Shown: positions 20,170 through 28,823 of the stretch, in pieces
How the letters are laid out: each line of letters begins with the position of its first letter
How positions within the stretch are numbered: position 1 is the stretch's first letter
From: an uncultured Aquimarina sp.
Lineage (GTDB): Bacteria > Bacteroidota > Bacteroidia > Flavobacteriales > Flavobacteriaceae
Length of the DNA stretch: 64,000 bases
Assembly (NCBI GenBank): GCA_947498765.1
Contig: CANMLG010000045.1
Location: 29,824 to 93,823, forward strand
Direction: 5' to 3'
Program-made: the position numbers and the translations under genes
The notes under the pieces: model-generated
Told to the model about the DNA's origin: nothing
The model's input: the letters and a program-made list of their open reading frames with translations, nothing else
Databases searched by the model: none

Positions 20170-22077
20170 TTAAAACTTTTTATCTAATTCGTCAACTCCT
20201 AATGTAATAAAAGTTGTTTTTCCATTGGGAGCACGGCTAGGTTCTTCACAAGCAAATAATTGATTCACCATATGTTTCTGTGCTTCGTTCTCTAATACAA
20301 CTCCTGTTTTTACTGCTGCACTTTTTGCTAATGACTTTGCCATAACATCTATTTGAGAAAAACCAGTGTCTGGTAATTCTTGCTCCATATCGGCAATAAG
20401 TTGCTCTAAAATAATAGATACCTCACTTTCAGTAACCACCGTTGGTATCCCCTGTATAGAAATACTTTCTTCAGTAAAACCATTAAAATTAAAACCTGCA
20501 TGCACTAAATGTGCTTCTAATGATTTTAGTAACGCAATTTCTGTTGAAGAAAAAGTGAGTTCCAACGGAAATAATAGTTGCTGACTTACCGCATTAGACA
20601 AACTAATTTGTTTTCTAAATTCCTCATACAAAACCCGTTGGTGTGCTCTATTTTGATGTACCACAACCAAGCCACTTTTTATGGTGGTTATCAAATACTT
20701 TCGTTGCAATTGATATACGGTTTGCGTTTTTTCCGCTTCCGCAGCAACTTTATCAAACATAGATACCGTATTTACTGAACTTTCAAATTCTAATTTTGAA
20801 AATTCCGTTGAAGGTTCTATAGTTTCGGTCTCTTTATTTAAACCCGAATACAAGGCTTCCCAATCATCTGTTTTTTTAGCCTTAAAATTAGACACAAATG
20901 TAGTATTACTACTTTTTGGTGTTTCGGTTTTTAGTTCTTTTAAACGCGGTTCTTCTTTTTTAAATTCTGTTGCAAAAGGATTAAAATCTCTATTCACTTC
21001 TATTTTAGGAACACTAATCGTCTTTTTTACTTGCTCGTATGGTAAATCCATGCTTGCGTCTCGTTGAAAATCCAAGACAGGCGCTATATTAAATTGCCCC
21101 AAACTATGCTTAACAGTAGCCCGTAAAATTGCATATAATGATTGTTCATTATCAAACTTTACCTCTGTTTTTGTAGGGTGAATATTAATATCTATTGACT
21201 TAGGATCTACGCTCAAATACAAATAATAACTTGGGTAACTCTTATCCTTTAACAAACCTTCAAATGCAGAAATCACGGCATGATGCAAGTAAGGACTTTT
21301 CACAAAACGATCGTTTACAAAAAAGAATTGTTCTCCTCTTGTTTTTTTAGCAAAATCTGGTTTCCCTACAAAACCAGAAATAGCAACTAACTCGGTTTCT
21401 TCGGAAACGGGGACTAATTTTTCGTTTGTTTTACCTCCAAAAATATGTACCAATCTTTGGCGTGTATTTGTTGCAGGCAAATTCAATACTTCACTCCCAT
21501 TAGAATAAAATTCAAAATGCACATTACAATGCACCATAGCTACTCTATGAAATTCATCAATAATATGACGCAATTCTACGGCATTGGATTTTAAAAAATT
21601 TCTTCGAGCAGGCACATTAAAAAACAAATTTTTAACCCAAATAGTAGTTCCTTTTGGTGTGGCACAGGGTTCTTGCATAATCACCTCACTACCTTCTATT
21701 TTTATATGTGTCCCTAAATCCTGACTTTCTTGTTTTGTTTTTTGTTCTACATGTGCAATTGCAGCAATAGAAGCCAAAGCTTCACCTCGGAAACCTTTTG
21801 TTGAAAGCGCAAATAAATCTTCGGCCGTTTTTATTTTTGAAGTCGCATGGCGCTCAAATGACAAACGCGCATCGGTAGTACTCATCCCCTTACCATTATC
21901 TACTACTTGAATAAGTGTTTTTCCGGCCTCTTTTATAATTAAATTTATATGTGTAGCTCCTGCATCAATGGCATTTTCCAATAATTCTTTCACTACGGAT
22001 GCTGGACGTTGTACCACCTCACCTGCAGCTATTTGATTGGCTACATGATCTGGCAAAAGTTGAATAATATCGGACAT
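20170..22077 (-). CDS. mutL: DNA mismatch repair protein MutL
   Basis: A 635-residue MutL. The GHKL ATPase half is intact: ELLENAIDAGAT, DNGKGM, RHATSKI, GFRGEAL. A linker of low conservation around residues 350-440 leads to the C-terminal dimerisation domain. The endonuclease motif usually DQHAxxExxxxE reads HQNRAHQRVLYEE (20619-20658), and the usual CPHGRP reads APNGKT (near 20225). No metal-dependent nicking activity is therefore expected. MutL normally links MutS recognition to strand removal. Its 5' end overlaps the small gene upstream by 1 bp. Confidence 0.94.
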   Translation of the reverse strand: MSDIIQLLPDHVANQIAAGEVVQRPASVVKELLENAIDAGATHINLIIKEAGKTLIQVVDNGKGMSTTDARLSFERHATSKIKTAEDLFALSTKGFRGEALASIAAIAHVEQKTKQESQDLGTHIKIEGSEVIMQEPCATPKGTTIWVKNLFFNVPARRNFLKSNAVELRHIIDEFHRVAMVHCNVHFEFYSNGSEVLNLPATNTRQRLVHIFGGKTNEKLVPVSEETELVAISGFVGKPDFAKKTRGEQFFFVNDRFVKSPYLHHAVISAFEGLLKDKSYPSYYLYLSVDPKSIDINIHPTKTEVKFDNEQSLYAILRATVKHSLGQFNIAPVLDFQRDASMDLPYEQVKKTISVPKIEVNRDFNPFATEFKKEEPRLKELKTETPKSSNTTFVSNFKAKKTDDWEALYSGLNKETETIEPSTEFSKLEFESSVNTVSMFDKVAAEAEKTQTVYQLQRKYLITTIKSGLVVVHQNRAHQRVLYEEFRKQISLSNAVSQQLLFPLELTFSSTEIALLKSLEAHLVHAGFNFNGFTEESISIQGIPTVVTESEVSIILEQLIADMEQELPDTGFSQIDVMAKSLAKSAAVKTGVVLENEAQKHMVNQLFACEEPSRAPNGKTTFITLGVDELDKKF

Positions 22078-22364
22078 TAGCGTTTAAAAAATATGGATAG
22101 ATCAAAATCTATGATAAACAAAAAAAGGATTAGTAACACAATACAAATGTATAGTACTCTTTTGTTTGCACTACTTTTTGGGTTACTACGATATTCATCC
22201 CATGCCGTTGAAAATTTACCTTTTAAACCTTTGGCAGGTTCAATGGTATTACGATAACTATCAAATTTTTGATTAATTTCAAAGGGGCTGCCCTCCTTTT
22301 CGTTTTTATAATAACGCGGGGTATAACTAAATTTTTTGTTTTTACGCCTTGTCAACAATCCCAT
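22077..22364 (-). CDS. Small conserved membrane protein upstream of mutL
   Basis: A 95-residue protein with a basic N-terminus (MGLLTRRKNKKFSYTPRYYK), a central conserved NQKFDSYRNTI segment and one C-terminal hydrophobic helix (VLYICIVLLILFLFIIDF). I believe relatives occur next to mutL in flavobacteria and have sometimes been labelled as riboflavin synthase beta subunit, but nothing in the sequence supports that enzyme. It overlaps mutL by one base. Function is unknown. Confidence 0.75.
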   Translation of the reverse strand: MGLLTRRKNKKFSYTPRYYKNEKEGSPFEINQKFDSYRNTIEPAKGLKGKFSTAWDEYRSNPKSSANKRVLYICIVLLILFLFIIDFDLSIFFKR

Positions 22365-22532
22365 AAATATGAATTTCCTTCAAAATTAAACAACCAGTAT
22401 TCCATTTTAAACTATTCAACAAAATCATCAAAAATCAAGCCATTTAAAAATACTATTCTATAATTTTGATTGATTCTATTGCAAAATGTAATCTTCAAAT
22501 TTACTTAAAACCACGTAGAACAAAATAGAAAA

Positions 22533-22551
22533 TGCCTCAAAAATCGAGGCA
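22533..22551 (-). terminator. Terminator after the OmpA-like gene
   Basis: The stem TGCCTC/GAGGCA with a 7-nt loop is followed on the minus strand by TTTTCTATTTT. It lies 44 bp beyond the stop of the OmpA-like gene. Confidence 0.65.
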
Positions 22552-22594
22552 CTTTTCAACATAATTCTAAATAGAATGTATTTTACATTACAAC

Positions 22595-23302
22595 CTATTG
22601 CTTTTTAGCTTCTTCTATAGCTTCTTTTTGCATTTTTTCATTAGCTACAATTCCTAATTCTACCCTTCTATTTTTACTTCTCCCCTCGGGGGTACTGTTG
22701 TCATATTTTGGCTTTGTTTCTCCAAACCATTGTACACTAAAACGCAAAGGATCCAAGCCATGGGTTTTTAAATAGGCAGCTACCGATTCTGCTCTATTTT
22801 TTGACAATTGTAAGTTGTATGGCTCAGCACCACTACTATCGGTATGCCCGGATATAGAAATATTTGTATCGGCATAATCAATTAGAATTTTTTGTAAACG
22901 TTGTAATGTTTCTTCTGATTTTGCATTAATATTCGATTTAGAAGTATCAAAATAAATACCACTTTCCTCGTCAAAAATTACATTAATACTTTCGCCGACA
23001 CGCTCCACAACTGCACCAGGAATTTCCTCTTCAATACGCTCTGCCTGTTTATCCATTTTACGTCCAATAATACCTCCAGCAACACCACCCAATACTCCAC
23101 CTAGTACTGCTCCTAATTCTGAATTACCTCCTTTTCCTATATTATTCCCTAATATACCTCCTATTACAGCTCCTCCAACGGCTCCAATTCCAGCGCCTTT
23201 TTGTGTATTATTTGCATTTTGTACCGCTTTACAACTTATTAACATACTTGCCGAAAGTAGTAGTATTCCTAGTTTATTTGATATCATTTTCATGTTATTC
23301 AC
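22595..23302 (-). CDS. OmpA family lipoprotein with glycine zipper
   Basis: A 235-residue protein with a lipobox (MLISC) and a Gly-rich zipper around residues 36-82 (GIGAVGGAVIGGILG, then GAVLGGVLGGVAGG). The C-terminal OmpA/MotB peptidoglycan-binding domain has ISGHTDSSGAEPYN, LSKNRAESVAAYL and SKNRRVELG. It should anchor the outer membrane to peptidoglycan. It overlaps the lipocalin-like gene upstream by 8 bp, so the two are translated from one message, an arrangement I regard as frequent in flavobacteria. Confidence 0.92.
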   Translation of the reverse strand: MNNMKMISNKLGILLLSASMLISCKAVQNANNTQKGAGIGAVGGAVIGGILGNNIGKGGNSELGAVLGGVLGGVAGGIIGRKMDKQAERIEEEIPGAVVERVGESINVIFDEESGIYFDTSKSNINAKSEETLQRLQKILIDYADTNISISGHTDSSGAEPYNLQLSKNRAESVAAYLKTHGLDPLRFSVQWFGETKPKYDNSTPEGRSKNRRVELGIVANEKMQKEAIEEAKKQ

Positions 23303-23780
23303 TTTTTGTAAAATTCATAGTTATTTTAAAAGGCTTCCCTTCAAATTGTAATTTTTGAGACCAAACCATTTGACTTGCATCCAAACTTTCTAAAGTTGTT
23401 CTAAATCCCTTATTCCCTTCAATACTTTTCTTTTTTACGGTGAGTGGTTTCATCATAAAACTATAAGTTTCTTGAGTACCTTGTAATGGAATTGTCCATT
23501 TTAAATTTTTTACAGAGGTATCACAACCTTCAGTTAAAAACTGATACGTTCCTGTATTATTATTGGGTACGAATTGCCATTTACTTCCTTCAAAACAATT
23601 CGCTCCTGCGTCATTATATAATTTTACATTAAAAGTTCCTGGTCTACTGTATGAAACCTTTGTTAATATCCAATTACCTTTCAATGTTTTTTCTGCTTGC
23701 CGTATAGGTTGCATAGTCTTACATCCATATGTAAATAACAATAATGTACATAAACCCCCCAACTTGTTATTAAAATTCAT
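23295..23780 (-). CDS. Lipocalin-like lipoprotein
   Basis: A 161-residue protein with a lipobox-like signal (LLLFTYGC). It has the lipocalin-like GxW start (LKGNWILTKVSY) and a beta-strand-rich body with Cys in ANCFEGSKW and TEGCDTS. It probably sits in the outer or inner membrane, facing the periplasm. A ligand cannot be inferred. It is the first gene of the pair with the OmpA-like lipoprotein. Confidence 0.82.
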   Translation of the reverse strand: MNFNNKLGGLCTLLLFTYGCKTMQPIRQAEKTLKGNWILTKVSYSRPGTFNVKLYNDAGANCFEGSKWQFVPNNNTGTYQFLTEGCDTSVKNLKWTIPLQGTQETYSFMMKPLTVKKKSIEGNKGFRTTLESLDASQMVWSQKLQFEGKPFKITMNFTKSE

Positions 23781-24012
23781 AGATCAAATAGTATTTGTTA
23801 AAAATAAATTATTAACACATTCATTAGCTACAAATTACGATTAATAAACCTATATTCAAATAACATTAACAGTACCACAACATCATCCTCCAAAATAGTA
23901 ACTTGTCGTTAGTCTTATTTACATCCAAAAATTGGTTTTAAAATCTATAGTATAATTCTCATTTAAAAATGAAATAATAGTAATTTAGCGCTAGCTTAAT
24001 CAATTGTTCCCT

Positions 24013-24960
24013 ATGACTACGATCCCTAGTTTAGACCTATCCTTATTTTTATCTGATAATCCATCAAAAAAACAACAATTTGTTACTGATTTAGGAAATG
24101 CATTTGAAGAAATTGGTTTTATATCATTAAAAAATCATTTTCTTTCAGAAACATTAACTACTCAACTTTATAAAGAAATTAAAGCTTTTTTTGATTTACC
24201 TAAGGCTACTAAAAAAACTTATGAAATTCCAAAACTCCATGGGCAACGTGGATATACTTCCTTTGGAAAAGAACAAGCTGTTGGCCACAAAAAAGCAGAC
24301 TTAAAAGAATTTTGGCATTTTGGACAGGAACCAAAATCCGACCTTGAATACACCAAGGATTATCATAAAAACATTCAGGTTACCGAACTTCCAAATTTTA
24401 ACTCAATTGGAATGGACGCTTTTAAAATGCTTGAAAAAACAGGACAATATTTATTAAAAGCTATTGCTTTGTATTTAGAACTTCCGGAAACTTATTTTGA
24501 TAAATGGAGTACTAACGGGAATAGCATTTTACGCCCTATTCACTACCCTCCTATTACCGAAGCACCCAAAGATGCCATTAGAGCAGGTGCGCATGGTGAC
24601 ATTAATTTGATTACACTTTTAATGGGCGCTTCCACTGGTGGCTTACAGGTACTAAACAAACAAGAACAATGGATTGATGCAGCTCCTCACGAAAATGAAT
24701 TAGTTATAAATGTAGGTGATATGCTAGAACGTTTGACAAATAACAAATTACGATCAACAATACACAGAGTAATCAACCCTCCAAAAGAAAGTTGGGATCA
24801 ACCTCGTTATTCTATTCCATTTTTTATGCATCCACGCTTGGATATGCCTTTAAATTGTTTGGAAGTATGCGTTAACCAAACACATCCTAAAGCTTATGAT
24901 GACATTTTAGCTGGAGACTTTTTGTATGAACGTTTAGTGGCTATTGGATTGATAAAGTAG
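24013..24960 (+). CDS. Isopenicillin N synthase-like Fe(II)/2-oxoglutarate-type oxygenase
   Basis: A 315-residue non-haem iron oxygenase. The ATG at 24013 is preferred over an in-frame TTG three codons upstream. Iron ligands are clear: His194 and Asp196 in GAHGDINLITLL, and His251 in RSTIHRVINP. Arg265 in RYSIPFF would bind the co-substrate carboxylate. The N-terminal DIOX_N-like domain starts IPSLDLSLFL. Many bacterial members have unknown substrates; antibiotic synthesis should not be assumed. A heptad-repeat array begins immediately after its TAG stop. Confidence 0.9.
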   Translation: MTTIPSLDLSLFLSDNPSKKQQFVTDLGNAFEEIGFISLKNHFLSETLTTQLYKEIKAFFDLPKATKKTYEIPKLHGQRGYTSFGKEQAVGHKKADLKEFWHFGQEPKSDLEYTKDYHKNIQVTELPNFNSIGMDAFKMLEKTGQYLLKAIALYLELPETYFDKWSTNGNSILRPIHYPPITEAPKDAIRAGAHGDINLITLLMGASTGGLQVLNKQEQWIDAAPHENELVINVGDMLERLTNNKLRSTIHRVINPPKESWDQPRYSIPFFMHPRLDMPLNCLEVCVNQTHPKAYDDILAGDFLYERLVAIGLIK

Positions 24961-25134
24961 TTGATGGTTGATGGTTGATGGTTGATGGTTGATGGTAAAA
25001 TAAATTATTCTACTTTTTTATTCAAAAAAAATAGAATAATTTTCAAATAAAATTTAATCATACTCTTAACTTTGTTTTATTCAAAAAACTACTAACTACT
25101 AACAACCCAAAACCGTCAACCCAAAACGCTCAAC
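24961..25134. repeat. Heptad-repeat element, copy 1 (left array, core, right array)
   Basis: Five perfect tandem copies of TTGATGG occupy 24961-24995, starting at the first base after a stop codon. An AT-rich core of about 90 bp follows. At 25086-25134 seven degenerate heptads occur (AAACTAC, TAACTAC, TAACAAC, CCAAAAC, CGTCAAC, CCAAAAC, GCTCAAC). Their reverse complement, read as GACGGTT, TTGGGTT and similar, resembles the left unit GATGGTT. The core shares long matches with the element at 26596. Confidence 0.85.
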
Positions 25135-25145
25135 TAAGAAAAAAT

Positions 25146-25496
25146 ATGGCAAAAAAGAAAAAATTAGGTTTGGAAGATTTAGGTGGATTTGTATTTTCTA
25201 CTAACGAGGATTTTGATTTTGAAACTGATCATAATCATGAAAATTTAGCCCCTAATGAACAATATTTAGAAGCTCATTTTAGCAACAAAGGAAGAGGTGG
25301 CAAAACAGTCACTATTGTGAAAGGTTTTATTGGTAATGAAGACGATTTAAAATTACTCGCCAAATTATTAAAAAAGAAATGTGGAGTGGGTGGCGCAGTC
25401 AAAGATGGAGAAATCATTATTCAAGGAAATTACCGTGATAAAATTATGGAAATTCTGAAAAAAGAAAAATATAACGTAAAACGTGTTGGAGGCTAA
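25146..25496 (+). CDS. SUI1/eIF1-like translation factor (YciH family)
   Basis: A 116-residue protein with a Lys-rich start (MAKKKKLGLEDLGGFVFSTN) and a C-terminal SUI1 fold: RGGKTVTIVKGF, LKLLAKLLKKKCGVGG, KDGEIIIQGNYRDKI. Bacterial YciH-type proteins resemble eukaryotic eIF1 and are thought to influence start-codon fidelity. The gene sits between two heptad-repeat arrays and is probably transcribed alone or with the following gene. Confidence 0.9.
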   Translation: MAKKKKLGLEDLGGFVFSTNEDFDFETDHNHENLAPNEQYLEAHFSNKGRGGKTVTIVKGFIGNEDDLKLLAKLLKKKCGVGGAVKDGEIIIQGNYRDKIMEILKKEKYNVKRVGG

Positions 25497-25586
25497 TGTT
25501 GGTAGTTTTCGGAAACAAAATCTGAATTAACTTATTGTTCTATCACATAATAATTATTAATAATCTCGAATGCTCTTATTTAAACC

Positions 25587-25628
25587 TACATACAACCTTC
25601 AACCCTTAATCTTCAACCCTCAACCCTA
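25587..25628. repeat. Degenerate heptad array between the SUI1 gene and the PBP-like gene
   Basis: Six consecutive 7-mers read TACATAC, AACCTTC, AACCCTT, AATCTTC, AACCCTC and AACCCTA. The period and the AAC start match the right-hand arrays of the neighbouring elements. A clear left array is not visible; a TGTTGGTAG stretch right after the stop at 25496 may be a remnant. Confidence 0.6.
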
Positions 25629-25672
25629 GTCTCATAAACAAGAAACATCTTTTCAATTAATATCAAAAACAA

Positions 25673-26524
25673 ATGAAAAAAATAAAAATAGGTGGTGTAC
25701 CAGAACATTTTAATCTACCTTGGCATTTATGTATTGAAAATGGAAATTTTTCAAAACAAAACCTAAGGGTTACTTGGCAAGATTTCCCTGGTGGTACTGG
25801 AGCGATGTGTAAAGCTTTACGCGAAAAGGAAATTGATGTAGCTATAATACTTACCGAAGGTTTTGTAAAAGATAGTATTGCAGGAAATCCTTCTAAAATT
25901 GTACAAACTTATATTGAAACCCCATTAATCTGGGGGATTCATGTAGATGACAAATCTAGTTATAAACAGATTACTGATATTCAAAATACGAAAGCAGCCA
26001 TAAGTCGTTATGGATCTGGATCCCATTTAATGGCCTATATAAACGCACAACAACAAGCTTGGAACACCAATGACCTTTCATTTGAGGTAGTCGGAAACTT
26101 AAATGGTGCTATAAAAAGTTTACATGAAGGAACCTCTGATTATTTTATGTGGGAACATTTTACTACAAAACCATTAGTTGATAATGGAACTTTCCGAAGA
26201 ATTGGGGACTGCCCTACTCCGTGGCCTTGTTTTGTGATTGCGGTTCGCGATGAACTTTTAGAGCAAGAACCCGAAAGTGTTCAAAAAATGCTTCGGGTAA
26301 TTAATACTGAAACTGCCACTTTTAAACAAAAAGAAAATATTTCAGAATTATTAGCTAAGCGTTACGAGCAAAAATTAGAAGACATTACCAAATGGTTAAA
26401 CATTACCGAATGGAGTCAACAACAAATTAGTAATGACACTTTAACTAAAGTCCAAAACCAATTATTTGATCTTGATGTTATTGACAAAAAAGTAGATTAT
26501 TCTTCTTTAGTTCATAATATGTAA
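25673..26524 (+). CDS. Cytoplasmic periplasmic-binding-protein-like protein
   Basis: A 283-residue type 2 periplasmic-binding-protein fold: IGGVPEHFNLPWHLCIENG at the N-terminus, DFPGGTGAMCKALREKEIDVAII, then AAISRYGSGSHLMAY and PWPCFVIAVRDE. There is no signal peptide or lipobox, so it should be cytoplasmic, unlike transporter-linked relatives. It resembles the Candida Ca3427-like group of soluble binding proteins, an identification made from memory. No permease or ATPase gene is nearby. The ligand is unknown. Confidence 0.72.
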   Translation: MKKIKIGGVPEHFNLPWHLCIENGNFSKQNLRVTWQDFPGGTGAMCKALREKEIDVAIILTEGFVKDSIAGNPSKIVQTYIETPLIWGIHVDDKSSYKQITDIQNTKAAISRYGSGSHLMAYINAQQQAWNTNDLSFEVVGNLNGAIKSLHEGTSDYFMWEHFTTKPLVDNGTFRRIGDCPTPWPCFVIAVRDELLEQEPESVQKMLRVINTETATFKQKENISELLAKRYEQKLEDITKWLNITEWSQQQISNDTLTKVQNQLFDLDVIDKKVDYSSLVHNM

Positions 26525-26976
26525 ATTCAAAATAATAAACATTTAAAAGATATTTCTATCAAAGTAGTCAACCGATTTTGGGGATATTCACCTAAGGATT
26601 AAGGGTTAAGGGTTAAGGGTTAAGGGTTAAGGGTTAAAATAAATTATTCTTTTATTCTTGATAAAAAGCAGACTAATTTTTAAATAAAATTTAACCCAAC
26701 TCGCTTAAGTTTATTTTTCTATTAAAAAGTATAATTAAAAACTAACTACTCACAATTCACAACTGATAACTGATAACTCACAAATCACAAATCACAACTG
26801 ATAACCATTAAATTAACCTTGATTACATTTACCTAACATCATAACTTCAATAAATAATTTTTTATTTACAATTTCATAAAAAACACTTCTTAAAAATTAT
26901 ACTTAAGTAGTTTTTATTTGTGGTTCATTAACATTCCTTTTAGAAAACAATCTCTAAAAAGAGCAACACAAATACT
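26525..26976. other. 452-bp intergenic region holding a heptad-repeat element
   Basis: No open frame of note. The region consists of about 70 bp of unremarkable AT-rich sequence, the heptad element at 26596-26809 and about 165 bp of leader before the lipoprotein gene at 26977. I find no clear TAnnTTTG box in the leader. Confidence 0.6.
26596..26809. repeat. Heptad-repeat element, copy 2 (left array, core, right array)
   Basis: The left array is one GGATTAA followed by five perfect GGGTTAA (26596-26637). The core then shares a 15-bp identity with copy 1 (AAAATAAATTATTCT at 26636-26650 and 24997-25011) and a further 20/21 match (26674-26694 with 25037-25057). The right array at 26740-26809 has ten 7-mers, including AACTGAT three times, AAATCAC twice, AACTCAC and AATTCAC. 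Reverse-complemented, they end in TT like the left units. Confidence 0.85.
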
Positions 26977-28533
26977 ATGAAACTAATCTATAAATCTATT
27001 ATTTCAACAGCAATAGCAACGGCTCTTTATTCATGTAAAGATGATGATATCACTGGACCTCCTCCAACAGAGAATCCTTTTGAAACTGAATTCTCCAAAA
27101 TATCAAGTATACAAGTTTCTAATCAAGGAGTACCCGAAATTAGCGCTTATGACAAAGTAACTCAGCAGGTTTTTTCAACAAACACTGAAGCCAAATTAGT
27201 AGAAGTTATTGATATTTCAGACGTTAACTCTCCTAAGCTAGTAGGAAATATAGACATTAGTATTTATGGAAAAAACCTAAATAGTGTAGCCGTACAAAAT
27301 GGAATGCTAGCTGTAGCAATTGAAGGCAACGATAAAAATGCCGACGAAGGAAGTATCCTTGTTTTTGACACTCAAAATTTAACCACACCTACTATAAATG
27401 TAAAAGCAGGTTTTTTACCTGATATGGTCACGTTTTCGCCAGACAGCAAATATATATTATCTGCAAATGAAGGGGAACCTAATGATGAAAATACCGTAGA
27501 CAAAAAAGGCTCAGTTAGTATTATTACTATGGCTACTAAAACAATAAAAACTTTAGATTTTACTTCATTTAATAGTCAAGAAGCTACTTTAGAAGCTAAT
27601 GGTTTTAGAGTTTTTGGTCAGACTAACGGAATTGCAAATAAACTTGATGTTGATGTTGAACCAGAATATATTGCAGTTGCCGATGATTCTAAAACAGCTT
27701 ATGTTGCTTTACAGGAAAACAATGGTATTGCTGTTGTTGATTTAATTACACAAACTATTACAGATATTTTACCTTTAGGAACTAAAGATTTTAATGATCC
27801 TGCGAACGCTTATGATGTTAGTGATAAAGATGATGCCTTTTCACTAGCCAACTGGAATGTAAAAAGTTTTTTTATGCCCGATGCTATTGACTACTTTACC
27901 TCCAACGGGATAGGCTATATCATTACAGCCAATGAAGGCGATGCCAGAGATTATGATGGATTTAGTGAAGAAGTAAGAGTTAAAGACTTAGCTTTAGATG
28001 AAACTGTTTACCTTAATGCTAAAGAATTACAAAAAAATGAAAATTTAGGAAGATTAAAAGTAACCACTGCCAATGGTGATGCAGATGGCGATGGCAAATT
28101 TGAACAAATTTTTGCTTACGGTGCACGTTCTTTTTCAATATGGACTACTAATGGATCTTTAGTATATGACAGCGGAAATTCATTAGCTATAAAAACAGAA
28201 GAATTAGGCACGTATCCCGAAAATAGAAGTGATGATAAAGGCACTGAACCCGAAGCGGTAATCACCTATACTATAGGCGAATTTACATATGCTTTTATAG
28301 GTTTAGAAAGAAGCGGAAATGTATTTGTTTATGACATATCAAATCCAACTGCTCCTGTGTTTTTACAAAATTTACAAAACACTTCACCAGAAGGCTTAAC
28401 TGTTGTTCCTGCTGCAGATAGTCCAAATGGAAAAGATTTATTAATTGTTAGTAATGAATTTCCTGATAAAGAATTTGTAATTGAAGATGCTAATGGTGGT
28501 GATTTTGGCAAACTTGTTATTTATTCAAAATAG
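26977..28533 (+). CDS. Choice-of-anchor I family lipoprotein (beta-propeller)
   Basis: A 518-residue lipoprotein (lipobox around LYSC, mature start CKDDD) with a propeller-like repeat pattern: VEVIDISDVNSPKLVG, ILSANEGEPNDENT, AYVALQENNGIAVVDL, YIITANEGDARDYDGF, GNVFVYDISNPTAPVF. The NEGE/NEGD motifs are typical of the choice-of-anchor I (alkaline phosphatase-like) group of surface proteins. Here anchoring is by lipid. No catalytic residues can be assigned. It ends before a strong terminator, so it is not co-transcribed with the agarases. Confidence 0.82.
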   Translation: MKLIYKSIISTAIATALYSCKDDDITGPPPTENPFETEFSKISSIQVSNQGVPEISAYDKVTQQVFSTNTEAKLVEVIDISDVNSPKLVGNIDISIYGKNLNSVAVQNGMLAVAIEGNDKNADEGSILVFDTQNLTTPTINVKAGFLPDMVTFSPDSKYILSANEGEPNDENTVDKKGSVSIITMATKTIKTLDFTSFNSQEATLEANGFRVFGQTNGIANKLDVDVEPEYIAVADDSKTAYVALQENNGIAVVDLITQTITDILPLGTKDFNDPANAYDVSDKDDAFSLANWNVKSFFMPDAIDYFTSNGIGYIITANEGDARDYDGFSEEVRVKDLALDETVYLNAKELQKNENLGRLKVTTANGDADGDGKFEQIFAYGARSFSIWTTNGSLVYDSGNSLAIKTEELGTYPENRSDDKGTEPEAVITYTIGEFTYAFIGLERSGNVFVYDISNPTAPVFLQNLQNTSPEGLTVVPAADSPNGKDLLIVSNEFPDKEFVIEDANGGDFGKLVIYSK

Positions 28534-28576
28534 ACCATAATCGACTTGATTAAATATAATTCATAAAAAAGTTTAG

Positions 28577-28599
28577 AAGCGACATTTATCGCTTTTTTT
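28577..28599 (+). terminator. Terminator after the choice-of-anchor lipoprotein gene
   Basis: The stem AAGCGA/TCGCTT with a 6-nt loop runs into a T-tract (28593-28599), 43 bp after the stop. Confidence 0.75.
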
Positions 28600-28823
28600 A
28601 TGTAACCTGAACTCGGTTACTATTTCAGGTGTCGTATAACATCAAACATTAGTTAAAAATCACAAAAAAATAGATTCTTGATAAAGAATAAGGCTTAAAA
28701 TTTATTTTTTTATAAAATAATTCCTTTAATTTCAATTAAATGTATACTATTTCCACTTATTTGCAATGTCAAAAAAACAAATAACCCTATCTTTATCACA
28801 AAACAAATTAATTCTATTTCGCA

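Noticed and set aside
24961..26809. Possible CRISPR array
   Set aside because: The repeats are only 7 bp and directly tandem, without unique spacers, and no cas gene is nearby.
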